From: Stigmatella aurantiaca
GTDB taxonomy: Bacteria > Myxococcota > Myxococcia > Myxococcales > Myxococcaceae
NCBI RefSeq assembly: GCF_900109545.1
Contig: NZ_FOAP01000019.1
Span: 62,001-126,000, forward strand
DNA: 64,000 bases
Reading direction: 5' to 3'
Shown in pieces: positions 53,318 to 61,500 of the stretch (positions are counted from its first letter, which is position 1; each line of letters begins with the position of its first letter). The position numbers were made by a program, and so were the translations under genes. Under the pieces are notes generated by a model. It was given only the letters and a program-made list of their open reading frames with translations, ran no database searches and was not told the origin of the DNA.

Positions 53318-54286
53318 ATGCGTACACGCTTCTCGCGCGCTCATGCGCTCACCTTGAACAGCTTGTTGCTTTGCGTCGGCTTGCCTGGGACGCCGCAAGC
53401 CAGTCCCTCCGCGCTCAACGCGGCCCCTGTGGCCAACGCGGGGCCGACACAGGCGGTGACCGAACTCAGCCTGGTCACGCTGGATGGCACCGGCTCGTAC
53501 GATCCGGATCCAGGCACGGCGCTGCAATACCAGTGGACCCACGTCTATGGCCCCCCCGTGCTCCTCTCGGGGGCCATGACGGCTCAGCCCACTTTTACCG
53601 CGCCCGAGGTGGCTGGAGGCGCGATGCTCATCTTCGAGCTTCGCGTGCGCGACGAGGCCCTCCAGCAGAGCACGGCCTTTGTGCGCGTCGATGTGATGGA
53701 CGCCGCGGGCGCGCCGGTGGCGAATGCGGGCCCGGATCAGCTGGCCCAGGAAGGCGCCCTGGTCACGCTGGATGGCACGGGCTCTTATGATCCGGATGCC
53801 ACGGATGTGCTCACGTTTCAGTGGACGCAGCCGGGGAACCAGACGGGGGTGCCGTTGACCGGGGCCAACACCGCCCAGCCCACCTTCACCGTGCCAGTGA
53901 ACCCGCTCAACGGCCGCCTTACCTTCCAGCTCCGGGTCAGCGATGGGGTGTACTCCAGTACGGACACCGTGGAGATCCTCGTGGTTCAACCGGACCCTGT
54001 GCCGGTGGCGAACGCGGGTCCGGACCAGACCGTGAATGAGGGGAGCATTGTCACGCTGAATGCCTTTGGCTCGTACGATCCCTCGGGATACTCCATCCGG
54101 CAGTACGGCTGGAGACAGCTCGCGGGTCCTCCCGTCACCCTGCTCCCCACCCAGACCCGGCCACAGCCTCAGTTCCTCGCGCCGGACGTGACGGCCCCCA
54201 CGGTGCTGACCTTCGAACTCACGGTGTGGAACAGCCTGTACCTGAGCAGCACGGACACGGTGGGCATCACCGTGTCCCCGCTCTGA
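53318..54286 (+). CDS. secreted PKD-repeat protein
   Basis: About 322 residues from ATG 53318, chosen for GGGAGG about 6-8 nt upstream. The signal peptide ends near TPQAS. Three PKD/REJ-type units follow, each beginning PVANAGPDQ (or close) and containing VTLDGTGSYDPD, from about residues 35, 135 and 225. These modules usually mediate carbohydrate or protein contacts; there is no catalytic domain or cell-wall anchor. It is convergent with the beta-helix lipoprotein gene. Confidence 0.82.
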   Translation: MRTRFSRAHALTLNSLLLCVGLPGTPQASPSALNAAPVANAGPTQAVTELSLVTLDGTGSYDPDPGTALQYQWTHVYGPPVLLSGAMTAQPTFTAPEVAGGAMLIFELRVRDEALQQSTAFVRVDVMDAAGAPVANAGPDQLAQEGALVTLDGTGSYDPDATDVLTFQWTQPGNQTGVPLTGANTAQPTFTVPVNPLNGRLTFQLRVSDGVYSSTDTVEILVVQPDPVPVANAGPDQTVNEGSIVTLNAFGSYDPSGYSIRQYGWRQLAGPPVTLLPTQTRPQPQFLAPDVTAPTVLTFELTVWNSLYLSSTDTVGITVSPL

Positions 54287-54300
54287 CCGGGAGGCCGGAG

Positions 54301-54323
54301 ACGCTAAGAGCCTGCGCTAGCGT
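54301..54323. terminator. weak hairpin after the PKD gene
   Basis: ACGCTA (54301-54306) and TAGCGT (54318-54323) form a 6-bp stem with an 11-nt loop, 15 nt after the PKD-gene stop. No T-run, so this is a weak candidate. Confidence 0.25.
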
Positions 54324-54546
54324 GGCAGGGCAGTCCGGAGGTGCGCCAGGAGCCACTTCCGGCTGGGAGAGCCCCGGGGGCTGGAGAGCGCAAGAAGCCC
54401 CAGGGCGATGAGAAGAAACATGGCGCCCTCCCGGCCGCGCAGGTTCCCCGACAGCACGTTGCCGTGCGCGGAGCCCGTACTGGAGGCAAAGCGGAAGTCC
54501 ACGCCCGAAGTGGACAGAGCGTCCGCGATGGTACGGGGAGAAGGGC

Positions 54547-57045
54547 CTACTTCCCCGGCCAGCTCAACGCGCCGCGGCTCGTCACCGTGCCTGCGGCCAC
54601 ACCGAGCGCCTGCGCCACATCCGCGGGCAGCGGTTTGCCGCTCTGGTACGCCGGGCTGGAACTCCGCACGGTGTAGTCGTGGAGCGCCTGGTTCACGAAG
54701 AAGGGATCGCCCCCCGTCGCGATGTCATGGCCGTGGCTCTCCCAGCCATGGGTGGTCTTGAGCGCGGAGAGCGACGTGTAGTTCGCGCCGCCAGTGTCCA
54801 CCCAGTTGACCAGCGACTTCCCACTGCCACCGGAGCGGTAATAGCTGTTGTAGTCGAGGCCCGAGAAGAAGGTGTTGGGACCCGTGTTGGTCGAGTTGTT
54901 GTCGGAGCGGGAGGCCTTGAAGGTGGTGATGTTTCCGCCCGACAGGATGTTGTTCGACACGTCGACGTTCGCGGTGTCCGGGCCAATGTCCGAGCCCCGC
55001 TTGTCGGCCTCGTTGCGCGCGTCGTCGTAGATCCAGATGTTGATGGCCGCGTTGTTGACGAGCGTGTTGTTGTAGATCTTCGTGTTCGAGGAGCAGGACT
55101 GGATGCCGGCGTAGGTGTTGCCGTAGATGAGGTTGGACGCGATGATCCCGGTGTCCGAGACCTCGTAGAAGATGCCGATCTTGTTGTTGCGGGAGATGTT
55201 GTAGACCATCACGCCGCCGCGGCAGTCCTCGTCACACCAGAACCCCGCGCCACCGAGGTTGTTCTCGAAGACGTTGTGGCGCACCGTGAAGCCATTCATG
55301 TGCGCGATCTTTACGCCGGCCTGAGCGCAGGAGCGGGAGCAATTCGTGCCGAAGCGCTCCGTGTTGTTGGCGTTGACGATGTTCTCCTCGAGCAGCAGGC
55401 CGTCGTAGCCGGGCGTGGAGGAGTTGGTCTGGCCGTTCGAGCCGATGGCGGTGAAGCCGTTGTTCGCGAAGACGGAGCGCCGCACCACGCCCCCCTGGGG
55501 CTTGATGCTGAGCGAGCCGGCCGCCATCTGGGTGAAGACGCAGTTCTCGATCAACGAATGGGTCGCGCCGATGTAGACGGCCGCGTTCGTGGTGTTGCTG
55601 TACTCGTTCGTCGCGTAGCGACGGAAGCCAATGCCCTTCACTGCGTAGCCCGTGCCGCCAAGGACGAGGGCGACGGGGCGCGCGGCCACCTCCACGGTGT
55701 GGCCGCTCGGGTTGGTCGCGATGAAGAGGCGGCGGTGGGTCCAGTCATAGAAGAAGTTGCCCGGGGTGGCCTCCGCGAGCGTCTTCACCTCGTGCACGTA
55801 CGTCCCGTCGATGAAGACCATCTGTGGGTCGCCCGCGGCGGGGTTGGCCGGGTCGCCGTACATGTCGAAGTGACTGCAGGGGCCCTGGTTCGTGGTGGGC
55901 TGGGCGTCGTATTTGTAGGTGTAGTAGCCGCCGTTGCAGAAGCTGGGCGTGCTCCAGTCCATGTACCAGTGACCGAGCCCATCGCTGGTCCAGCTGGAGG
56001 CCGGCTTCACGTCCGTGCCGTCGAACCACACTTGCTCGTGCGGGTAGGCCTGGAGGGTCAACGGCTTGGTTGCGACCTTGTAGTTGCCCGCGCCGTTGTT
56101 GTACCAGTCCCGGTAAACCCCTCCGCGCACCACGATTGTCCCGCTCGAGGGCACGAGGGCGATCGCGCGGTTGAGCGTCGCCACGGGCGAGGCCTGGGTG
56201 CCCGGGTTGCTGTCATTGCCATTGGCGGCCATGAAGATGGCGCCGCTCGGGATGGGGTAGTTGGTGTCGGGGAGGGTCTTGCCCGAGTTGTCGAGTCCGC
56301 TGAGGCCCGGGATGCCCGGCTCCGCGGTGTAGGTCACCGTCAGTTGAGGACGGTTGGCGAGGATGGCGGCCTCGGAAGAGTCGAACTCCAGACCGTCCAT
56401 GTTGGTGAGGGCATCCAGCACGAAGCCGTTGTTGTTGCCCGCGTTCTCCACCCAGGCCTGGATGGCCGCGACTCCCGCGGCGTTGAGGTCCACGCTGTAC
56501 TTGCCCGTCACCCCCGGGAGGAGCGTCGCGAAGGACGCCGTGCCCCGGTCCGAAGCGCCTCTGGCGCCGCCCGCGCTCCAAGCGCTGCCGCTCGTCGCGT
56601 TCGTCCAGGTGGCCTGGGACTCATTCCAGGCACGGCTCGCGGCGTAGATGAAGTAGCCCTCGCCCGTCGTGGCGTTCTTGACGTTGATCGTCAGCTGGGC
56701 CGACTGCACCGTCGCGCCCACGGGGATGGCGCTGACGTCGAAGCGCAGCAGGCCGTTGGTGCTCTTCCCCGTGCCGGTGGGGGAGTCCCGGTCCATGCGC
56801 ACCAGGGGGTCGGCCCCGGCGTTAACGGAGGGGGTGCTCTCCTGGAGCGAGGTGTCGGATGCGCCGGTATAGGCGGCCGAGGGCGAGACCTGTTCCTGGA
56901 AGGACACGGTGAGGGAGGTGGCGAGGGCACGGTCTACCGCCGTGAAGGCCTCGGAGGAGGGTTCGCCTCCGCAGGCCAGGGACAGCATCACGGGCAGGAG
57001 GACCAGGGCATGGCGCCCATTCCGCTGGGGGGCGTAGAGGATCAT
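54547..57045 (-). CDS. DNRLRE-domain and parallel beta-helix lipoprotein
   Basis: 832 residues. The signal peptide ends in the lipobox LSLAC. Residues about 45-240 form a DNRLRE-like beta-sandwich (TNGLLRFDVSAIPVGATVQSAQL, RPQLTVTYT). From about 275 the protein is a right-handed parallel beta-helix of the DUF1565/pectate-lyase-like type (GNDSNPGTQASPVATLNRAI, then Asn-rich turns such as NTLVNNAAINIWIYDD). Such proteins bind or cut polysaccharides. The fold is recognised, but catalytic residues cannot be assigned. No good ribosome site is seen before 57045. Confidence 0.8.
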   Translation of the reverse strand: MILYAPQRNGRHALVLLPVMLSLACGGEPSSEAFTAVDRALATSLTVSFQEQVSPSAAYTGASDTSLQESTPSVNAGADPLVRMDRDSPTGTGKSTNGLLRFDVSAIPVGATVQSAQLTINVKNATTGEGYFIYAASRAWNESQATWTNATSGSAWSAGGARGASDRGTASFATLLPGVTGKYSVDLNAAGVAAIQAWVENAGNNNGFVLDALTNMDGLEFDSSEAAILANRPQLTVTYTAEPGIPGLSGLDNSGKTLPDTNYPIPSGAIFMAANGNDSNPGTQASPVATLNRAIALVPSSGTIVVRGGVYRDWYNNGAGNYKVATKPLTLQAYPHEQVWFDGTDVKPASSWTSDGLGHWYMDWSTPSFCNGGYYTYKYDAQPTTNQGPCSHFDMYGDPANPAAGDPQMVFIDGTYVHEVKTLAEATPGNFFYDWTHRRLFIATNPSGHTVEVAARPVALVLGGTGYAVKGIGFRRYATNEYSNTTNAAVYIGATHSLIENCVFTQMAAGSLSIKPQGGVVRRSVFANNGFTAIGSNGQTNSSTPGYDGLLLEENIVNANNTERFGTNCSRSCAQAGVKIAHMNGFTVRHNVFENNLGGAGFWCDEDCRGGVMVYNISRNNKIGIFYEVSDTGIIASNLIYGNTYAGIQSCSSNTKIYNNTLVNNAAINIWIYDDARNEADKRGSDIGPDTANVDVSNNILSGGNITTFKASRSDNNSTNTGPNTFFSGLDYNSYYRSGGSGKSLVNWVDTGGANYTSLSALKTTHGWESHGHDIATGGDPFFVNQALHDYTVRSSSPAYQSGKPLPADVAQALGVAAGTVTSRGALSWPGK

Positions 57046-57244
57046 GGGATTCTTGAATCACAGAAAAAACAGCAATCCAAGCACTTCCCGACGAGCAACG
57101 GCCAGGGGTGGTAGAACAACCCGGCTGGCTGGAGCTCACCACCACGCCAGTTGGCGCGGGCCTCGCTGACCGGGCGCCAGGCCCAGGTGGGAGCGCACGT
57201 CTGCGGCACCTCCACGCAAGCCCGGCGGCGCGCGCGCCAGCAAC

Positions 57245-59242
57245 TCAGGAGTCTTCGCTGACGATGGGAGCCAGCACTTCGATGAGGGTCTCCATCTCCC
57301 AATCGACCGCGAACGCGGCCGCGTGCATCCGCGCGGGGTCCCGCTTGTTGCTGGTGAGCAACCCCTTGGCGCGGCGGAGGGCCGCCGCAAGCGCGTGGGC
57401 ATCGAGCAACCGGATCGCCCCCGCGAGCCCCCGCCAGAGGCGCTCGTACTCGTCGCGAGCGCCCGACGTGAGCGCGGACCGGAGCGCGGGCCTCGCCTGC
57501 TCGAGTTCCAGGAGGGTGAGGCGGGCCAGCGCCACGCGCGCTTGCGGATCATTCCCCGCGCGCGTCCCGAGCCGGGTCAGGCTGTAGTCGGGCGGCAGGG
57601 CGACGGCGCTCTCGTCAGTCTCCGGGGGCCGGCGGACGGGGGCCGGGGGGCGCTTCGCCGCGTTCGGAACGTCTCTCGAGGTGTACAGCGCGATCCTGCG
57701 CCACAGCATGTCCGCATCGAAGGGCTTGCCGATGAAGTCGGTGAAGCCCGAGTCCTTGATGCGGCTCTCCTGCCATGCGCGTGCGGAGGCCGAGAGGGCG
57801 ATGACCGGGAGCTGGCGAAGCCGCTCGTCCGGGAGCGCCCGGATGGCCTTCAGCGCATCGTATCCATCGAGCTCTGGCATGTGCAGATCCATGAGCACGA
57901 GCGCGTAGTTGCCCTTCTGAACCTGCTCCACCGCCTGCTTTCCGTTTCCGACGGTGTCGAACACCACGCCCCAGCGCTCGAGCCAGCGGGAGAGTACGTA
58001 GGTATTGATCTCGCTGTCCTCGACCACGAGCACACGCAGCCCACTCAGCACAGGCTCGGGTGCGGCGGCCGGGGGCGCCTTGCCGGGGGCGCGCGTGCCG
58101 GCCTTCAAGCGCAAGTCGAAGGCGAAGCGGCTCCCCACCCCCACCTCGCTCGTAACAGTCATCTTGCTGCCGTGCAGTTCGAGCAGCTTGCGGCTGATGG
58201 AGAGGCCCAGGCCGGTGCCTCCGTACCGCATCCCGATGTCGTAGTTCGCCTGGGTGTACTCCTCGAAGATGGCGGTGATGCGATCTGGAGAGATGCCGAT
58301 CCCGGTGTCGATCACCTGGAAGTTCACGCTGCACTCATCCCCCTGCAGTGAGCGGACAGTGGCCACGACCCGGACCGAGCCCTTCTCCGTGAACTTGAGC
58401 GCGTTGCTCACGAGGTTCGTGAGGATCTGGCCGATCTTGACCGGATCGCCGAGGAGGCTGGCTGGCAGCCTCTCGTCGACGTCCACCAGGAGCTGGAGCT
58501 TCTTCTCCTCGGCCCGGGCCGCCAGGCCGTTCACGAGGCCGCTGATCAGCTCACGCGGATCGAACTCGCGCTGTTCCAGCGAGAGCTTGCCCGCCTCGAT
58601 CTTGCTCCAATCGAGGATGTCGTTGACCAACGCGAGCAGGTTGCCCGAGGACGAGCCGAGAATGTGCACGTACTTCGACTGCTTGTCGGAGAGCCCCGTC
58701 ATTCCCAGCAGCCGGGTGGCCGCGGTGATGGCGTTGAGGGGGTTGCGGATCTCATGGCTGAGCGTCGACAGGAGGGTGGCCTTGGCCTGGGCCATCTGCT
58801 CAGCCTTCCTGCGGGCCTGGAGCAGCTCGCGCTCGTAGAGCTTGCGCTCCGTCAGGTTGAAGAGGGTCGCCCGAATGGAGCGGGGCTTACCCGCCGCGTC
58901 CTTCTTCTGCATGGCGTTGATCAGGACAGGGAGAGGGCGGCCATCCGAGCAGACGACATCCAGCGAGAGCTCACGGACAAACCCCTGCATCTGCAGGAGC
59001 GGCGCGTAGTGGGTCTCGTGGTAGATGCGGCCGGCGGCCGAGAGCAGCTCGTAGAACCGCTTGCGGCCGATCAGCTCGTCTCGCTGATAGCCGGTCCAGG
59101 TCAGCAGGGTCTGGTTGACCTTGACGATAAGCCCGTCAAGGCGCGTCGAGAGGTAGCCGCATGGAGCATTCTCGTAGAGATCCTCCGCGGACTCTTCGAA
59201 GGGGCCCTCCTCGGGCTCGGCGCTCGTATCGTCCTCGTGCAC
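57245..59242 (-). CDS. PAS hybrid histidine kinase with receiver and degenerate Hpt-like tail
   Basis: 665 residues from GTG 59242, 8 nt after the hydrolase stop. Order: PAS (20-130; YENAPCGYLSTRLDGLIVKVN), HisKA with H163 in LSHEIRNPLNAI, HATPase (265-380; IDTGIGISPD, GGTGLGLSIS), receiver (403-515; D452 in LMDLHMPELDG, K506), then a helical tail (about 545-665) placed like an Hpt domain but without the usual AHxLKG histidine. No membrane helix. It is coupled to an RsbQ-like hydrolase, so a small molecule produced or bound by that protein is its likely PAS signal. Confidence 0.88.
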   Translation of the reverse strand: MHEDDTSAEPEEGPFEESAEDLYENAPCGYLSTRLDGLIVKVNQTLLTWTGYQRDELIGRKRFYELLSAAGRIYHETHYAPLLQMQGFVRELSLDVVCSDGRPLPVLINAMQKKDAAGKPRSIRATLFNLTERKLYERELLQARRKAEQMAQAKATLLSTLSHEIRNPLNAITAATRLLGMTGLSDKQSKYVHILGSSSGNLLALVNDILDWSKIEAGKLSLEQREFDPRELISGLVNGLAARAEEKKLQLLVDVDERLPASLLGDPVKIGQILTNLVSNALKFTEKGSVRVVATVRSLQGDECSVNFQVIDTGIGISPDRITAIFEEYTQANYDIGMRYGGTGLGLSISRKLLELHGSKMTVTSEVGVGSRFAFDLRLKAGTRAPGKAPPAAAPEPVLSGLRVLVVEDSEINTYVLSRWLERWGVVFDTVGNGKQAVEQVQKGNYALVLMDLHMPELDGYDALKAIRALPDERLRQLPVIALSASARAWQESRIKDSGFTDFIGKPFDADMLWRRIALYTSRDVPNAAKRPPAPVRRPPETDESAVALPPDYSLTRLGTRAGNDPQARVALARLTLLELEQARPALRSALTSGARDEYERLWRGLAGAIRLLDAHALAAALRRAKGLLTSNKRDPARMHAAAFAVDWEMETLIEVLAPIVSEDS

Positions 59243-59250
59243 CGAAGCGC

Positions 59251-60045
59251 TCAGACGCTCAAGAACGCCTTCATCGCGGCGATGGTCTCCCGGGGGGCGC
59301 TCAGGTTCGGGCAGTGCCCGGTCGCCTTCATGAGCACCAGCTTGCTGCCAGCCAGTTGCCGGTGCACGTACTCGCCCACCACAGTCGCCGCGATGGGATC
59401 GTTCGAGCACTGGAGCACCAGAGAAGGCGTCTTGACCTTCGGTAGATCAGCCCGGTTATCGGAGAGAAAGGTAACGTGTGCGAAGTGCTTGGCGATGTCG
59501 GGATGCGTGCGGCAGAAGCTGCTGGTGAGCTCTTCTCCGAGTTCGGGCCGATCCGGGTTGCCCATGATCACGGGCGCCATCGTGCTGGACCAGCCCAGGT
59601 AGTTGTCGTCGAGCGACTCCAGCAGATGCTCGATGTCCCTCCGCGAGAAGCCGCCGACATACTCGCCATCGTTGATGTAACAGGGAGACGGTCCGATGAG
59701 CACGAGCTTGTCGAAGCGCTCCGGCTCCTTCACGGCTGCCAGCACCCCGATCATCGCGCTCACGGAATGGCCGACGAACACCACCCGCTCGAGACACAGC
59801 TCACGGCAGATCTCCAGCACGTCCTCGGCGTAGCCCGCCAGGGTCCCATACTTCGTGCGGTCGTAGGCGGAGATGTCCGCCCCGCCAGCCCCCACGTGAT
59901 CGAACAGGACGGTGCGGTAGTCGCTCTCGAAGGCGGGGGCGACGAACCGCCACATGTTTTGATCGCACCCGAAGCCATGCGCGAAGAGCATCGGCTGCGC
60001 GCTCGTGCCCGTCACCTTGACATTGTTCCTGGCGAGAACGCTCAT
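59251..60045 (-). CDS. RsbQ-like alpha/beta hydrolase
   Basis: 264 residues from ATG 60045 with GGAGAGG 4 nt upstream. It is very like Bacillus RsbQ through its whole length: FAHGFGCDQNMWR near the N-terminus, catalytic S94 in VGHSVSAMIG, IGPSPCYINDGEY, DNYLGWSSTMAP, D216 in LQCSNDPIA and H244 in GHCPNLS. RsbQ acts with the PAS phosphatase RsbP to signal energy stress; plant homologues D14/KAI2 bind strigolactones and karrikins. Here the partner is a PAS histidine kinase encoded 8 nt downstream, so the hydrolase probably supplies or detects its ligand. Confidence 0.9.
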   Translation of the reverse strand: MSVLARNNVKVTGTSAQPMLFAHGFGCDQNMWRFVAPAFESDYRTVLFDHVGAGGADISAYDRTKYGTLAGYAEDVLEICRELCLERVVFVGHSVSAMIGVLAAVKEPERFDKLVLIGPSPCYINDGEYVGGFSRRDIEHLLESLDDNYLGWSSTMAPVIMGNPDRPELGEELTSSFCRTHPDIAKHFAHVTFLSDNRADLPKVKTPSLVLQCSNDPIAATVVGEYVHRQLAGSKLVLMKATGHCPNLSAPRETIAAMKAFLSV

Positions 60046-60408
60046 GATCCTCTCCACTGTCGCGGGGGGACGAAGACTCATAGGCGGATGGGATCGCGCA
60101 GTCAACCGCCGTTCCAGCAAGAGCCTACACTCCAGCGGGCTCCCGGTTGATTTGGGCGAGCCCCGCTCTCCGGCAGGAACGTGGAACCACGAATGCGTCT
60201 ACGCGTGGAACGCCGACAGTGCGGGAGGTGAACAACCGGCCCTTCATCGCCTTCGTCGAGATGAGCCTCGCGGCCAACGTGGGACGGGGAGCTGGCATGA
60301 GGGCGGCTGTGCCTACTGCTACTCCCGCTGTGAGTTCTACTTCATGTTTACCAGCGGTAGTGGCTACTGGGGGCGTGTGCGCACGGGCGTCCTTGCGGCG
60401 CCAGGGGC

Positions 60409-60653
60409 GTGCTCGGTGCCCGGCGAGCCCCGGGATGGGGCGGCGGTCGCGACCTCGCCAAGGCCGAAGAAGTTGCGGCGGTGGCCGGGAATGCGGAGGG
60501 CGTGGTGCTCAACCTGACCGCCGATGACCTGGGCCTTGGCGAGCGCACGGTCGGTGCCGTCCTCCAGGCATCATCGGGCTCGGCCCCGAAGTTCTGGTCC
60601 CAATGTCCGCGGCCCTTTTCGGCCCCATTGCACCCGCCGGCCACTCTCAATAG
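60409..60653 (+). pseudogene. remnant of a saccharopine-dehydrogenase-like oxidoreductase
   Basis: In one frame the DNA reads GRDLAKAEEVAAVAGNAEGV followed by VLNLTADDLGLGERTVGAVL, which resembles the Rossmann part of saccharopine-dehydrogenase-like proteins; further on, another frame ends IIGLGPEVLVPMSAALFGPI and a stop at 60651-60653. The start and the middle of the gene are missing and the frame changes, so only a fragment is left. The left limit is uncertain. The rest of 60046-60674 shows no supportable gene. Confidence 0.4.
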
Positions 60654-60674
60654 GGCCTCTGTCTCTCCTCTCCC

Positions 60675-61331
60675 TCAGAGACGGGACGCGGCCATGGGGA
60701 GGGTCCGCAGGCGCTCACGCTCCTCGCGGGAGAGCGGATCCTCCCCGCGCAGAAAGCGCTCCAGGTGCCCCAGGGAGTCGACGCCGAAGAAGAGCTCCTC
60801 GTCCGCGAGGATGGTGGGAACACCGAAGCCCCCCAGCGCGAGCAGCTCCTCGGTGTTGCGGCGCACCTGGTCCTTCACGTCCGGCGTCCCCGCGGCGGCG
60901 AGCAAGGCCTGGGCCTCCAGCCCCACTGCGCCCACGCAGGCGCTGACGCGCTCGGGTTCCATGAGCCCGCCTCCGCCCGCCCACGCCGCCGAGAACAGCG
61001 CGGAGACGAGCTGCCTCCGGGCATCCTCCTCCCGCACCGCGGCCGTCACCCGGAGCGCGAGCAGCGGATTGAAGGGGTGCGCCGAGGGGAAGACGAAGGG
61101 GACGCTCAGGTCATGGGCGAGCCGGTGGGTGTGCTTGTAGAGGTAGAACCGTTTGGCGGGCACCTCCGCGGGCCCCAGGGTTCCCAGGGCATTGAGCACG
61201 CCGGCGAAGAGCACTGGCACGGCTTCCAGCGCGCGGCCGTGACGCTTGGCCAGGGCGGGAAGCTGCGTCCAGGCGAGGTAGGCGTAGGGCGAGACGTAAT
61301 CGAAGAAGAAGCGCAGGGGAGCACGGCTCAT
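60675..61331 (-). CDS. 2-hydroxychromene-2-carboxylate isomerase-like (DsbA/GST-kappa family)
   Basis: 218 residues. The DsbA-fold HCCA isomerase pattern is clear: FFFDYVSPYAYLAWTQLP with the active-site Ser in place of the DsbA cysteine, PAKRFYLYKHTHRLAHDL, FGVPTILADEELFFGVDSL near the C-terminus, which holds the cis-proline. Members use glutathione and isomerise aromatic degradation products or act as kappa-class GSTs. No pathway genes are adjacent, so the substrate is open. Single gene. Confidence 0.85.
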   Translation of the reverse strand: MSRAPLRFFFDYVSPYAYLAWTQLPALAKRHGRALEAVPVLFAGVLNALGTLGPAEVPAKRFYLYKHTHRLAHDLSVPFVFPSAHPFNPLLALRVTAAVREEDARRQLVSALFSAAWAGGGGLMEPERVSACVGAVGLEAQALLAAAGTPDVKDQVRRNTEELLALGGFGVPTILADEELFFGVDSLGHLERFLRGEDPLSREERERLRTLPMAASRL

Positions 61332-61500
61332 GAACCCCCTATTCTATCCTGTGGGAGCTTGGGGTGGGCGCTCTTACCCCCCCTTTGGGGGGATTGCCGC
61401 CGGGAGCGTCCCCGTCATGTGATGGCAGGCGTACGCCTCCGGGATTCTGCTTCAGGTGGGAGATGCCGCGGCCGGATGTGACGTGCAAGGAGGCCGCACG
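61332..61500. promoter_or_regulatory. divergent promoter region with a C-tract/G-tract hairpin
   Basis: Between two divergent genes lies a run of seven C, TTT, then six G (61377-61392), able to form a hairpin. It may be a regulator site or a leftover terminator. No clear -35/-10 pair was recognised. Confidence 0.3.

Noticed and set aside
54317-54502. Independent 61-residue membrane protein gene
   Set aside because: It has no ribosome site and its first half resembles a beta-helix tail, so a remnant is more likely.
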